NCBI GenBank assembly: GCA_019637335.1
Contig: JAHBVV010000017.1
Span: forward strand, 62,001-126,000
DNA from: Candidatus Hydrogenedentota bacterium
GTDB lineage: Bacteria > Hydrogenedentota > Hydrogenedentia > Hydrogenedentales > JAEUWI01
DNA length: 64,000 nt
Reading direction: 5' to 3'
Under the pieces are notes generated by a model. That model made no database searches, was not told where the DNA came from, and saw nothing but the letters and a program-made list of their open reading frames with translations. Of the stretch, positions 8,862 through 18,495 are shown in pieces. Position 1 is the stretch's first letter. Each line of letters opens with the position of its first letter. The position numbers and the translations under genes are program-made.

Positions 8862-9718
8862 ACGCGCTTTACGCCGCCACGCTGCTATTGCTTGGCCTGA
8901 TCGGCCAGGAGGCGCCCGAGGGGGCCGCGCCCGATGCGCCTGCCGCGCCGGAGACGCTGGCCGCCCCGGAGCTGGTCCGGATCCTGGCGATCCGCGCGAC
9001 GCGTGAAGAGCGGGCCACACCCCACTTCGATCCATCGCTTGAACCGCTGGAGGAGTACCTGAGCGCCCTGCCGTGGAATACGTTTCGCGAGTACCGCTTC
9101 GAGGAAGTGGAGGCCCCGTATGGCGTCGAGACGGCCGCGCCCATCGATGATCGGTACCAGGTGACGTTCACGCCATCCAGTATTAACGAGGAAGACGAGG
9201 TGCTATTTGTCGCGTCGGTCGATCTGACGGACGCTGGTGAGACGGTGGAGGCGCTGGCGGTTTCGGGGCGGGCCGCGCGCGGCCACGGCATCGTATTTCG
9301 CGGGCTTGGCATGCCGGACGGCGAATTGATCGTCGTCGTCAGTGTCGCGCAGGCGCCCGAGCCCCCGCAACGGGGTTCGGGCCGCGACGGCGGGGAGCAG
9401 CCCTCGGGCGATCCGGCGCCCGGCAGCGCTTCGGCGGGCAGCGACTCGGGCGGCGGATCGGGCCAGGGCGGCCCCGGCGAGGAAGCGGACGAGGAACCGG
9501 ATTGGACGCTGGAGGCGGCGCCGCCGGAGGATGAAAAAGCGGAGGAGCCGAACGCGCCCGAGGCAGCGGAAGGCTACGCGGACGGGGCCGCCCCGGAAAC
9601 GCCGGATACCGCGGCGCTGGAGGCGATACTTCGGGCGCTCGAAGAGGAGGACATGCGCGAGCAGAAGAACGCGCGAAACCGGCGCTATGACGTGGTCATC
9701 CAGGGGGCCTGGTGGTGA
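8858..9718 (+). CDS. Exported acidic low-complexity protein with BatC-type tail
   Basis: 286 residues of unknown function. A short signal peptide or anchor (MNALYAATLLLLGLIGQ) comes before a domain of about 130 residues with no family I recognise. Then comes a Gly/Ser/Pro-rich and Glu/Asp-rich linker (160-245), and the C-terminus has LEAILRALEEEDMREQKN, ending GAWW. The heptad-like tail resembles the charged C-terminal segment of BatC proteins. Together with the preceding TPR gene it may be a BatC split into two subunits. It starts in an ATGA overlap and ends in a TGATG overlap with batD, so it is embedded in the operon. Confidence 0.6.
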   Translation: MNALYAATLLLLGLIGQEAPEGAAPDAPAAPETLAAPELVRILAIRATREERATPHFDPSLEPLEEYLSALPWNTFREYRFEEVEAPYGVETAAPIDDRYQVTFTPSSINEEDEVLFVASVDLTDAGETVEALAVSGRAARGHGIVFRGLGMPDGELIVVVSVAQAPEPPQRGSGRDGGEQPSGDPAPGSASAGSDSGGGSGQGGPGEEADEEPDWTLEAAPPEDEKAEEPNAPEAAEGYADGAAPETPDTAALEAILRALEEEDMREQKNARNRRYDVVIQGAWW

Positions 9719-11172
9719 TGCCATTGCGTTCGACAGCCGCCGCGTGTTCTCGGAGATCGGCCTGGGGCCTGATTTTCGTGGTGCTGGCTCATTATCAGTG
9801 CGCGACAGCGCAAGTGGCGGAGCCGGCATCCGAAGACGCCGCCGATCCGGGCCCGATGATCGAAGACGCGGTCTACATCGACGCGCGCGTGGACCGCGAC
9901 AGCGTTTATCTGGGCGAAGCGATTACCTTGACGCTGGAATACGGGGAACTGGAGCTGCGGGGCGTGCGCGTGCAGCCCCGGGAGCGGATCGCCGGGTTGC
10001 GCCTGCCGTCCGCCGAGGGTTTCTACACGGGCGGGCTGACCGTGGAACACACCACCACCGCCCGCGATGGCGCGCTGTACTCCGTGACCCTGCATCACCA
10101 GCGCCTCTATCCCGCGCGCGCCGGCGAACTGACCATCGGGGCGTGGGCCTGGACGGGGTCGGCCCGCGGCTATACCTCAACGGGCGTCAGCGCGGCGGAC
10201 CTGGATCTGGCCACGGCGCCTATCCGCGTGCGGGTTCGTCCGCTCCCGCCGCCGCCAGACGGCTTCCAGGGGGCTGTGGGCGAGCTGGAATTGGAGATGG
10301 CGTTCGAGTCCCACGAAATGCGGCAGGGCGTGCCCGTAACGGTCTCGGTGATCCTTTCGGGGACCGGGAATCCGGAGAGCGCGCTGCCGCCCGAGATGCC
10401 GGCGGCATCGTGGTATCGGATAGGCAATCCCGTCGAAGAGCCCGCACCCGGCGGTGGCGACGACGGGGTCTTTTCGCGCCGTTTTCGCTATGAGTTCATG
10501 CCGGTGGGGGCCGGTTCGCGGCAGTTCCCACCGGTCGTATACCCGTACTTCTCGCCCGCTGAAGGGCGGTATCGGATCGCCCGCACCCCTCCACTATCAA
10601 TCGAGATCGCCCCTTCGGGCGAGGCCGACGCGCTGGTGGTCATCGGCGGGTCGGGGGACGGCGCGACGAGCGCCCTGGAAGTGGTCCGCGAGGGCCGGAT
10701 GCCGATTGTGACGCACCTGGAGCGCGTGCGCGTCCGGCGCGATCGCATCCGGATCTGGCCATTGGCGATCACGTTTCCGCCGGTGGGCTTCGCGCTCTGG
10801 ATCCTTTGGGCCTGGCGCGGGGGGCTGACCACGCGATCGTGGCGGGGGCGGCGGCGCACGCCGGGCGAAGGCGTTCGTATTGCGGCCGCGCTGGCCGACC
10901 CGCATCCGGCCGACGCGCTCCGTGCCGCGCTTCGGGACATCCTGTCGGAACGGACCGGCGTGGCGTTGGCCGGCATGACGGTGACGGAGATGCGATCCGC
11001 GCTGGCGGGCGGCGATGGGGAGGATGCCGCGGGGGAACTTATGTCGCTGCTGGAGGCTTGCGACCGGGCGCGCTATGCGGGGGACAACGCCACCCTCGAA
11101 GGGCTTGGGGATCGCGCTCGAGCCGCGTTGGGTTCCGAAGCGCGTTCCGGGTGGTGGAGGTGCGCCCGATGA
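9718..11172 (+). CDS. batD: BatD-like membrane protein
   Basis: 484 residues from ATG 9718, which overlaps the previous stop; GTG codons at 9712 and 9715 are alternatives. After a signal peptide (about 30 residues) there is a BatD ectodomain: IDARVDRDSVYLGEAITLTL near 40, GFYTGGLT, and the beta-rich repeats typical of this family. A membrane helix lies near residues 343-362 (IWPLAITFPPVGFALWILWA), and a cytoplasmic tail with helices follows (LMSLLEACDRARYAG). BatD is thought to help assemble the BatA/BatB VWA complex at the membrane. The gene ends in an ATGA overlap with batE. Confidence 0.82.
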   Translation: MPLRSTAAACSRRSAWGLIFVVLAHYQCATAQVAEPASEDAADPGPMIEDAVYIDARVDRDSVYLGEAITLTLEYGELELRGVRVQPRERIAGLRLPSAEGFYTGGLTVEHTTTARDGALYSVTLHHQRLYPARAGELTIGAWAWTGSARGYTSTGVSAADLDLATAPIRVRVRPLPPPPDGFQGAVGELELEMAFESHEMRQGVPVTVSVILSGTGNPESALPPEMPAASWYRIGNPVEEPAPGGGDDGVFSRRFRYEFMPVGAGSRQFPPVVYPYFSPAEGRYRIARTPPLSIEIAPSGEADALVVIGGSGDGATSALEVVREGRMPIVTHLERVRVRRDRIRIWPLAITFPPVGFALWILWAWRGGLTTRSWRGRRRTPGEGVRIAAALADPHPADALRAALRDILSERTGVALAGMTVTEMRSALAGGDGEDAAGELMSLLEACDRARYAGDNATLEGLGDRARAALGSEARSGWWRCAR

Positions 11173-11939
11173 GCAGCGCGCTTGTGCTTTTACTGTGCCT
11201 CGGCAGCGACGTGTACACGACATTTTTCGAGCGGGGAAACGCGGCCTATGCGGCGGGCGACCTGCCCGCGGCGATTCAGGCCTGGGAGCAGCTCGCGATA
11301 TCCGGCGTCGCCAACGCCGACGTGTATTACAACCTGGGTTGCGCCTGGCATCACCAGGGAGAGCCCGGCTGGGCGGTACTCAACTACGAGCGCGCCCTCG
11401 CGCTGGACGCCCGCTTCGAACCCGCGGCCCGATCGCTGGATGCCGTGCTGGACGGCATGCCGGAGCGGCGCGATAGGCCGGAGGGATTCGCGCTGAACGG
11501 CTGGAGCCCCTCCCCGGTTCCGGGGCTCTCCCGGCCGGTGTATCGGTGGGGCCTGGCGGGACTCTGGATCCTGCTTTGGGGTATACTGGCGATGGCGCTC
11601 CGGGGGGGCATTCACCGCCCCGGAACGCGCTGGAAGACCGCGTCCCTGGCGGCGTTGTTGCTCCTGTGCGCGGGCGCGCTGCTGGCGCCCGAGCCAATGC
11701 GGACGGCGGCGGTCGTCGTCGCGCCGGAATCCGAGGCGCGGTATGGCCCCGACGCGCGCGACGCGGTTCGGACCGTGCTCCGAGCCGGCGATCGCGTGAT
11801 CGTGGACGCCCGCGAGCCGGGCTGGGCCCGCGTAGAGACGGCGGACGGCCTCCGTGGCTGGATTCCGCGATCCGATCTGGCCAGCCTGGGCCCCCCGTTT
11901 GACGTATATGCAACCCGGAAAGATCCCGAAGTCCCGTGA
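11169..11939 (+). CDS. batE: BatE-like protein: TPR, two membrane helices, SH3 domain
   Basis: 256 residues. A signal-like N-terminus is followed by TPR repeats (FFERGNAAYAAGDLPAAIQAW, then YYNLGCAWHHQGEPGWAVLNY) over residues 18-95. Membrane helices lie near 125-145 and 155-172. The end is a bacterial SH3 domain (190-245) with AGDRVIVDAREPGWARVE and LRGWIPRSDL. This is the standard domain order of BatE. The start is ATG 11169, in a 4-base overlap with batD, and the stop overlaps the glnD GTG start (GTGA), which ties the Bat cluster to nitrogen control. Confidence 0.85.
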   Translation: MSSALVLLLCLGSDVYTTFFERGNAAYAAGDLPAAIQAWEQLAISGVANADVYYNLGCAWHHQGEPGWAVLNYERALALDARFEPAARSLDAVLDGMPERRDRPEGFALNGWSPSPVPGLSRPVYRWGLAGLWILLWGILAMALRGGIHRPGTRWKTASLAALLLLCAGALLAPEPMRTAAVVVAPESEARYGPDARDAVRTVLRAGDRVIVDAREPGWARVETADGLRGWIPRSDLASLGPPFDVYATRKDPEVP

Positions 11940-14629
11940 GCACCGATGCGCCTGTCTCCTTTCGCGACCTCGTCCAGGCCGCGGAGCACGATCCCGACAC
12001 GTTCCGCGCCGCCGCGCCGAAAGTGCGCCTGGCGGCAATCCGGAACCACTACCGTTCCGAATGGAAGCGCATCGAGGCGGCCCACCTCGCGCGCGGGTCG
12101 GGACGCGGCATCGTGGCGCAACTGACCGCGCTGGCGGACGACCTGGTGCGGGGTGTTCTTCGGCTTGCGCTGGCGGAAGTGGGGGCGAGCGCGCGGCTCC
12201 GCAAACGGATTGCTGCGTGCGCGCTCGGGGGCTATGGCCGGGGGGAGCTGAACCCGCATTCCGATCTGGACGTGTGCCTGCTGTATACGGGACGGCTTGA
12301 TTCCGAGTTGAAGGCGCTGAACACCTACCTCGTGCCACTGTTCTGGGACGTGGGCTTCAAGTCGGGGTATGTGCTTCAGGAAGTGAAGGAGGCGGCCCGG
12401 CTTGCGGCGACCGAGCAGACCGCGCTCACGAGTTACCTGCACGCGCGTTTTCTGGCCGGGGATCCGGCGGTCTTCGCGCGTTTCGAACGGGCCTTGGAAC
12501 CCGTGGTTTCGAAGCAGCGCGCGGCCCTGCTCGCGTTTCTTCGGGAACGGGCGGATACCGGGCCGGGCGCGGGCGTCGGGCGCGACCTTTATGAACCGGA
12601 GCCCGATCTGAAGGAGGGGGTGGGCGGCTTGCGCGACTATCACACCGCACTTTGGATCCTGCATCTCACGCGCGGCGGCTTGTCGCTGGACGATCTGGAG
12701 CATCTCGGCGAACTGGCGCCCGAGGACAACCTGCTTTTTCAGGAAAGCCTGGATTTTATCTGGCGCATTCGCAATGAACTGCACTTTCACACGGGCAAGG
12801 GCGAGAACCAACTGACCTTCGTCCTCCAGAAGCATGTCGCGCTGGCCCTGGGGTACGGCGAGGACGCGCGGCAGGCGATCGATCGCCTGATGCAGGATTA
12901 CTACACCGCGGCCCGGGCGATCCGGCGCTTGCTGCGGATGGTTGTCGGCATTACGAATCCGATGCCTTCCGGCTCGGCGGCCCGCGAAACTACGCCGCGG
13001 GGACGGATAGACGTGGTGCGGGGCGAGCTGTGGATCGGAAATCACGATCCGCAGTGGTTTGCGGAGAACCCGCCGCGCCTGATGGAAGTGATCTGGGAGA
13101 GCGGTCGGCGCAACGCCCCACTTTCCCACAAGAGCCAGGTGGCGGTGACCCGAAACCTGGGGCTGGTCGACGCGGCGTTTCGCGGAAACGATCTGGTGCG
13201 CCGATTTTTTACGGCCATCTGCGGCCGCCCGTTGCAGGCCGGCCTCGCGTTGCGCCAGGCGGCGGAAACGGGGCTGCTCGGGGCCTACATTCCCGAGTTT
13301 GCGGAGGTTGACGGGGTCGTTCGCTACGAAGACTTTCACAGCTATCCGGTGCATGAGCACACGCTCCGGGCGATTGAGGCGGTGGGCGCGATACCCGGCC
13401 TCGAAGGCGCCACCGGACGGCTGCTCCAGACGGCGCTCGAACACCTGCGGGATCCGCACGTGCTGATTCTCGCGATCCTGATGCACGATCTGGGCAAGGC
13501 CGGCGGCGAGGAACATGTCGAGGAGGGCGTTCGGCTGGCGCGCGGGATCTGCGGGCGCATGGGGCTACCCGAGGAGGACACGGACCGTATCGTGTTTCTG
13601 GTCGAGCACCATATGCTGATGAACCATATCGCCATGTACCGGGACACCGACGATCTCGACATTGTGAGTAACTTCGCGGCGACGGTCCGGACCGCCGACC
13701 GATTGCGGGCGCTCCTGCTGCTCTCGTATGCGGATCTTTCCGCCGTCGGGCCGGATGTCTGGACGGAGTGGAAAGGGGCCCTGCTCGGGAAGTTGTATCT
13801 CAAAACGGAGCGCATCCTGCTCGGGCGCCCGGTGGCCGCGGAGGCCTACTGGACACTGCCCAAGGCGCGCGCGGTCGCCGAAGCGACGCCCGCGCCGCTC
13901 CGGAGCGAGGTCGTTCCGCACCTGGTGCAGATGGGCGAGCGCTACTTTGTCGCCTTCAGCCCGGAGCAAATTGCGGATCACCTCCGGTGTATCGCGGAGG
14001 CCCGGATCCACGGGCTTGCGGTGTTGGGCGTCGAAAACGAAGGCACCCGGACGACCGACATTGTGGTTTGCACGCAGAACAGCCACGGGCTCTTCTCGCG
14101 CATTGCGGGCAGTTTTGCGTCGCAATTGCTGGATGTGCAGCGCGCGCTGGTGTTTACGGCCCCGGATGGTTACATTGTGGACCGTTTTACCGTGACGGAC
14201 GCGGTGAACCGCCGCCCATTGACGGAACGGCAGTTCGAGGCGCTCAAACAGGTGCTGTTTCACGTGCTGCTCGAACGCGGCAGCGTGCAGGAATACGTCA
14301 ACAAATCGAGGACGCGGCTCTTCGCCCTGCACCAGCCCCGGGTCCCGGTGGCGACACGGATCAGCTTCGACAACGAATGTTCAAAGACAGACACCGTGGT
14401 CGAGATTGAAACCGGGGACCGAACCGGCTTACTCTACGATATCGCCTGCGTCTTCGCGGGTCACGGCATCGACTTCTTCTCCTCGCATGTGGTGACCGAT
14501 GCGCGGCAGGTGCGAGACTCGTTCTATGTGCGGCTGGACGGCTCCAAAATCACCGATCCCGCGGTTCAGGCGGCGGTACGCGCCGGTCTGGAAACCGCGA
14601 TCCGCCCGCTGGCTGTGGCGGGCGGCTAA
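11936..14629 (+). CDS. glnD: [Protein-PII] uridylyltransferase/uridylyl-removing enzyme GlnD
   Basis: 897 residues, normal length for GlnD. Domains in order: nucleotidyltransferase with GGYGRGELNPHSDLDV (residues 98-113); GlnD PII-uridylyltransferase region (200-340); HD domain with VHEHTLRAIE near 472 and HDLGKAGGEEH near 517; ACT domain 1 near 707-780; ACT domain 2 near 819-890 (VVEIETGDRTGLLYDIACVF). It adds UMP to PII under low glutamine and removes it under high glutamine, so it senses nitrogen status in the cytoplasm. Neither PII nor glutamine synthetase is in the window. The GTG start overlaps the batE stop, which is unusual company for glnD. Confidence 0.96.
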   Translation: MSTDAPVSFRDLVQAAEHDPDTFRAAAPKVRLAAIRNHYRSEWKRIEAAHLARGSGRGIVAQLTALADDLVRGVLRLALAEVGASARLRKRIAACALGGYGRGELNPHSDLDVCLLYTGRLDSELKALNTYLVPLFWDVGFKSGYVLQEVKEAARLAATEQTALTSYLHARFLAGDPAVFARFERALEPVVSKQRAALLAFLRERADTGPGAGVGRDLYEPEPDLKEGVGGLRDYHTALWILHLTRGGLSLDDLEHLGELAPEDNLLFQESLDFIWRIRNELHFHTGKGENQLTFVLQKHVALALGYGEDARQAIDRLMQDYYTAARAIRRLLRMVVGITNPMPSGSAARETTPRGRIDVVRGELWIGNHDPQWFAENPPRLMEVIWESGRRNAPLSHKSQVAVTRNLGLVDAAFRGNDLVRRFFTAICGRPLQAGLALRQAAETGLLGAYIPEFAEVDGVVRYEDFHSYPVHEHTLRAIEAVGAIPGLEGATGRLLQTALEHLRDPHVLILAILMHDLGKAGGEEHVEEGVRLARGICGRMGLPEEDTDRIVFLVEHHMLMNHIAMYRDTDDLDIVSNFAATVRTADRLRALLLLSYADLSAVGPDVWTEWKGALLGKLYLKTERILLGRPVAAEAYWTLPKARAVAEATPAPLRSEVVPHLVQMGERYFVAFSPEQIADHLRCIAEARIHGLAVLGVENEGTRTTDIVVCTQNSHGLFSRIAGSFASQLLDVQRALVFTAPDGYIVDRFTVTDAVNRRPLTERQFEALKQVLFHVLLERGSVQEYVNKSRTRLFALHQPRVPVATRISFDNECSKTDTVVEIETGDRTGLLYDIACVFAGHGIDFFSSHVVTDARQVRDSFYVRLDGSKITDPAVQAAVRAGLETAIRPLAVAGG

Positions 14630-14642
14630 GGAGAGTATGGCA

Positions 14643-16040
14643 ATGAAGTTTGCGCAACGATGGCTGGCTTGCGCGCTGGCCGCCGGGGCCCTGCTGGTTC
14701 CGGCCGGCGCGCGAAGCCCCATCCTTCGCGAGATAGAAGACAGCTTTGTTCGCCTCCACGAGGAAGTGCGGCCTTCGGTGGTGTCTATCGAAACGGAGGG
14801 CAGCCTCAGCAGCGAGGCGCGGGAAAGCCTGCGCGAACTGCACCACTTTTTCGGCGTCCCGCTTCCCGAGGGCGGGCTGCCGCGTGAGAATCCGCGCTCC
14901 ACGGGCAGCGGGCTCATTTACGACACGGAGGGGCACATTGTCACGAATAACCACGTAATCGCCGACGCGCAGCGCATCGAAGTGCTCTTGTGGACGGGGC
15001 GCCGGTACGACGCCACCGTGGTGGGCGCGGATCCGGACACGGATCTGGCGGTGATCCGCATTGAAACCTCCGAAACGCTGACGCCCGCGCGGCTTGGGGA
15101 TTCAAGCACATTGAAAGTCGGCCAGTTCGCCATCGCGCTGGGGAGCCCGCGCGGCTTCGATGGGTCGCTGTCGTTCGGGCACATCAGCGCGCTCGGCCGA
15201 AACAACCTCTGGGGCTTGCAGGAACAGGGCATCCGCTTCCAGAACCTGATCCAGACCGACGCCGCGATCAATCTGGGCAACAGCGGCGGGCCGCTCTGCA
15301 ACATCGACGGCGATGTCATCGGCATCAACATTGCAATCATCTGGGGCGCGAACTCCATCGGGTTTGCGATTCCGGTCAATGAAGTAAAGAACATTGTTCC
15401 CGATCTGATTTCGGACGGCAAGGTCCGGCGCGGTTTTCTGGGCGTGCGCATCGACGATGTCGGGAGCGATATCGCGCCCGTGTTGGGCCTGCCCGACGAA
15501 CAGGGCGCGGTGGTGGAGGAAGTGCAGCCGGACACGCCCGCCGCGCGTGACGGCATCCGGGTTTACGATGTGATCCGTAAGGTCAACGGCGAAATCGTGC
15601 AGGATACGAGCAGCCTGATCCGGAAGATTTCGTCCATGACCCCCGGGGACACCGTCATGATCGAGGTTTGGCGGGACGACGAGACGGTGGAGATTCAGAC
15701 GACCCTCGATGAGTGGCGCAACGCGGCCGAGACCCCGATGCGCGAGGCGCCGGTGCTCGGGATGCGTCTTCAGGCCGTCGATCCGGAACTCCGCGCGAAG
15801 CTCGGATTGGCGGAGTCCGACGGCGGCTTATTCGTGAGCGAAGTGATGCCCGGCAGCCCCGCCGACAATGCCGGAATCAGCGCGGGGGACCGTATAACCG
15901 AATTGGATCGGGAGCCGGTTACGAGTGTTGAGGCATTCCGGAAGCTGGTGAAGGAACGCACTGGAACGAACAGTTCGCTGCTGGTTCGATTTGCACGGGG
16001 AAGCGCGAGCCAGGACATCACCGTTATCCGGGTTCCGTGA
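14643..16040 (+). CDS. HtrA/DegP-type periplasmic serine protease with two PDZ domains
   Basis: 465 residues. ATG 14643 is preferred over ATG 14637 because AGGAG at 14629-14633 then has a 9-base spacer. A signal peptide (to about residue 22) is followed by a trypsin-like domain with the full triad H104 (TNNHVI), D134 (PDTDLA) and S214 (GNSGGP), then PDZ domains at about 265-345 and 375-460. It should degrade or hold misfolded envelope proteins. The gene lies 13 bp after glnD and is probably the last gene of the Bat-glnD transcript. A second HtrA-type gene at 53260 differs in the triad. Confidence 0.93.
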   Translation: MKFAQRWLACALAAGALLVPAGARSPILREIEDSFVRLHEEVRPSVVSIETEGSLSSEARESLRELHHFFGVPLPEGGLPRENPRSTGSGLIYDTEGHIVTNNHVIADAQRIEVLLWTGRRYDATVVGADPDTDLAVIRIETSETLTPARLGDSSTLKVGQFAIALGSPRGFDGSLSFGHISALGRNNLWGLQEQGIRFQNLIQTDAAINLGNSGGPLCNIDGDVIGINIAIIWGANSIGFAIPVNEVKNIVPDLISDGKVRRGFLGVRIDDVGSDIAPVLGLPDEQGAVVEEVQPDTPAARDGIRVYDVIRKVNGEIVQDTSSLIRKISSMTPGDTVMIEVWRDDETVEIQTTLDEWRNAAETPMREAPVLGMRLQAVDPELRAKLGLAESDGGLFVSEVMPGSPADNAGISAGDRITELDREPVTSVEAFRKLVKERTGTNSSLLVRFARGSASQDITVIRVP

Positions 16041-16173
16041 CCGGAAGCAGGTTTGGGCGGTTCAGGAAGGATTGGGAGAATTGGGATTGAACAACGAGGG
16101 GTTGAGCCTGGAGCGCGCGTGGGGCGATCGGCGCGCGAAGTCTGGAGATCCGCGCCGGAGCGACACCGAGCGG

Positions 16174-17421
16174 ATGCGGGAGGCGCGGATCCTGGTTGCC
16201 GACGACCAGGAAGGCGTGGTCACGCTTATCGAGCGGGTGATTGCCAACGCATTCCAGTGCCGGGTCCGCACGGCGAGCTCGGGGACGGAGGCCCTGGCGC
16301 TGCTGGCGCGGGAGCGATACGACGTGTTTCTTACCGACATGAAGATGCCGGGGGTGCACGGATTCGAACTCATCGAGAAGGCGCTGGAAAGCGATCCGGA
16401 TCTGAATGTGCTCGTGATGACGGGCTACGCCGATGACTTTCCCTATGTGGAGGTCATTCACAAGGGCGCGCGCGATTTCCTGAACAAGCCGTTTCTTCCG
16501 GCGGAGCTCGAGGCGAAGCTGATCCGCGTGTTGCGAGAGATGTACCTGCGGCACGACCTGCTGGTGGCGCACCGAAAGTACCGGAGCCTCTTTGACCTGA
16601 GTATGGACGGGACGCTGCTCATCCGGATGGAGGGCGGGCGGATCGAGGATGCAAACGACGCCATTTGCTCGGTGCTCAGCCTGAGCGCGGAGGATCTTCT
16701 GGGCGGCAATTTCGGCGAACTTGTCGCCGGCCACGATCGCGAGCGCTTTGAACAGTGGATGTTGCTCTGCGCGCGGTCGGGCAAGGGGACCATCGGGGAT
16801 CTTCAAGTCCAGCATCCCTCCGGTAAGAAACTCCACTTTGATGTGACGGTGACGATGGTCACCGCGGACAGCGAGCAGTTCGCGTTCCTGGCGTTTCGAG
16901 ACATTACCGAAAAGCGCGAGACGGATCGTGAACTTGAGGAGGCCGCGCAAAAAGACGCGCTCACGGGCCTCTACAACAAGAGAACGTTCACCAACCGGCT
17001 TGAGTGGGCGGTGACGAGCGCAACCGAGAAAAACTCGCCGCTGGCGCTGCTCACGATTGATCTGGACAATTTCAAGCGATGCAACGATACCCACGGGCAC
17101 CAGGCCGGGGATATGCTCCTGAAGAACGTGGGTGAAGTCATTAAGCGGAGCATACGGATCAAGGCGTATGATGAAGGTTTTCGCTGCGGCGGGGACGAGT
17201 TCTCGGTGCTGCTGCACAACTTCTCGCCGGGCGGGCCGGCCGCCGTCGCGGCGCGCATGCACCTGGCCTTCTCGGAGCTGGAATGCTACGGCACGACCAT
17301 GAGTATTGGCATAGCCGAGTTCAGGCCGGGGATGGCCGCCAGCGATTTCGTGGAAGCCGCGGACAAGGCCCTGTACAGCGCGAAGGCCCAGGGCAAGAAC
17401 GCCACTTGCCACGCGCCCTGA
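16174..17421 (+). CDS. Response regulator with PAS and GGDEF (diguanylate cyclase) domains
   Basis: 415 residues. Receiver (1-120) with D10/D11, phospho-acceptor D55 (FLTDMKMPG) and K103; PAS domain (about 135-250) with LFDLSMDGTLL; GGDEF domain (262-413) with DALTGLYNKRTF and an exact GGDEF signature near residue 340, so c-di-GMP synthesis is expected. The usual RxxD inhibitory site five residues before GGDEF reads KAYD, so product inhibition may be weak or absent. ATG 16174 sits at the receiver edge without a strong Shine-Dalgarno. An in-frame TTG at 16081 would add 31 residues and has AGGAAGG upstream. The gene is 133 bp after htrA and converges on the hydrolase pair. Confidence 0.9.
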   Translation: MREARILVADDQEGVVTLIERVIANAFQCRVRTASSGTEALALLARERYDVFLTDMKMPGVHGFELIEKALESDPDLNVLVMTGYADDFPYVEVIHKGARDFLNKPFLPAELEAKLIRVLREMYLRHDLLVAHRKYRSLFDLSMDGTLLIRMEGGRIEDANDAICSVLSLSAEDLLGGNFGELVAGHDRERFEQWMLLCARSGKGTIGDLQVQHPSGKKLHFDVTVTMVTADSEQFAFLAFRDITEKRETDRELEEAAQKDALTGLYNKRTFTNRLEWAVTSATEKNSPLALLTIDLDNFKRCNDTHGHQAGDMLLKNVGEVIKRSIRIKAYDEGFRCGGDEFSVLLHNFSPGGPAAVAARMHLAFSELECYGTTMSIGIAEFRPGMAASDFVEAADKALYSAKAQGKNATCHAP

Positions 17422-17436
17422 TCGCGCGGAGCGAAC

Positions 17437-18495
17437 TCACCGCTCCGGCGCCGCGGTCTCGAAAACTTCCCGGAGAAACGCCACGGCCACCTGTTCCACG
17501 CGCGCGTTGACGGGGTTGGCGACGTCCATCGCGTGCGGCCAGCCGTCGATACGGTCGTACCAGTACGCCATGCCCAGTTCCTGGAACTTCTCCGCGAGCA
17601 GATCCGATTGCGTCACAGGCACCAGGGTGTCCAGCGTGCCATGAATAATCAGCGTCGGCGGATCCGAGGGGTCCACGTGCAAGATCGGAGACGCGAGCTC
17701 GTAGATTTCCGTGCGTTCCTCGTAGCGGCCCTGGAGATAGGTGGTAACCAGCCGGTGATCGCGCTCGGGGTAGACCGAGAAGTCCACGGGCCCGTAGATG
17801 TTCACCACCGCCTGCACGGCGCTGCTCACGCCCGGATTTCCGCCGCTTCCTTCCAGCTCGGGGACGTCGCTCGTGTAGCCGAGCATCATCGCCAGGTGCC
17901 CGCCCGCGGAACCGCCGATGGCCGCAATGCGATCGGGATCGACGTTAATCTCGGCCGCATTCGCGCGCATCCAGCGCACCGCGGCCTTGACGTCTTCGAC
18001 GCTATTCGGGAAGTAGCCCGCTTCGCGAAGGCGATAGGAGACCGTGGCCACCACGTAGCCGTGCCGCGCGAAGCGGCTGGTGTACAGGGCGTAGTCCTGC
18101 CGTTTTCCGCTGCGCCAGCCGCCGCCGTGGATGAAAATGAGGCCGGGCGCTGGCTCAATGAGGCCTTCCGGCGTGTATAGATCCAGCTGTAATTCGGTAT
18201 CTCCACCCATGCCGTAGACGATGTCTTTCCGTACGGCGATGCCCTCTACCTCAGGTGCGGACGCGTCCATATCCACCAGATCGAGATCCATCAGGCCGAT
18301 CGAACTCAGGCCGAAGGCCGCCAGGAGCGCATTTTCCGTGGGGAAGCCCTTCGGCGGCGGGCCCAACTCGGCGGGAACCCGGACGAGGTCCGGGCGTCGG
18401 GGGGGCGGGGCCGAGTCGATGAAGAGCCACCAGAGTGCGCCCAGCAGCGCCAGGATGAGCATCGCGCCGCAGATTTTTCCTATCGTTCGCATCAT
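17437..18495 (-). CDS. Membrane-anchored alpha/beta hydrolase (BD-FAE/HSL-like), second of tandem pair
   Basis: 352 residues. The N-terminal helix (8-26) is a signal anchor. A short conserved stretch RVPAELGPPPKGFPTENALL (39-58) comes before the hydrolase domain. The domain has oxyanion HGGGW (123-127), nucleophile S196 in GGSAGG, D289 (HGTLDT) and H321 (WPHAMD). Such enzymes are esterases for acetylated or feruloylated sugars or small esters; the substrate is unknown. The gene overlaps the upstream paralogue by 4 bp (ATGA), and a second ATG three bases on is equally usable. It is probably extracytoplasmic, tethered to the inner membrane. Confidence 0.9.
   Translation of the reverse strand: MMRTIGKICGAMLILALLGALWWLFIDSAPPPRRPDLVRVPAELGPPPKGFPTENALLAAFGLSSIGLMDLDLVDMDASAPEVEGIAVRKDIVYGMGGDTELQLDLYTPEGLIEPAPGLIFIHGGGWRSGKRQDYALYTSRFARHGYVVATVSYRLREAGYFPNSVEDVKAAVRWMRANAAEINVDPDRIAAIGGSAGGHLAMMLGYTSDVPELEGSGGNPGVSSAVQAVVNIYGPVDFSVYPERDHRLVTTYLQGRYEERTEIYELASPILHVDPSDPPTLIIHGTLDTLVPVTQSDLLAEKFQELGMAYWYDRIDGWPHAMDVANPVNARVEQVAVAFLREVFETAAPER

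Noticed and set aside
11612-13516. Minus-strand frame opposite batE and glnD
   Set aside because: It is antisense to two genes with full domain sets and has no motifs.
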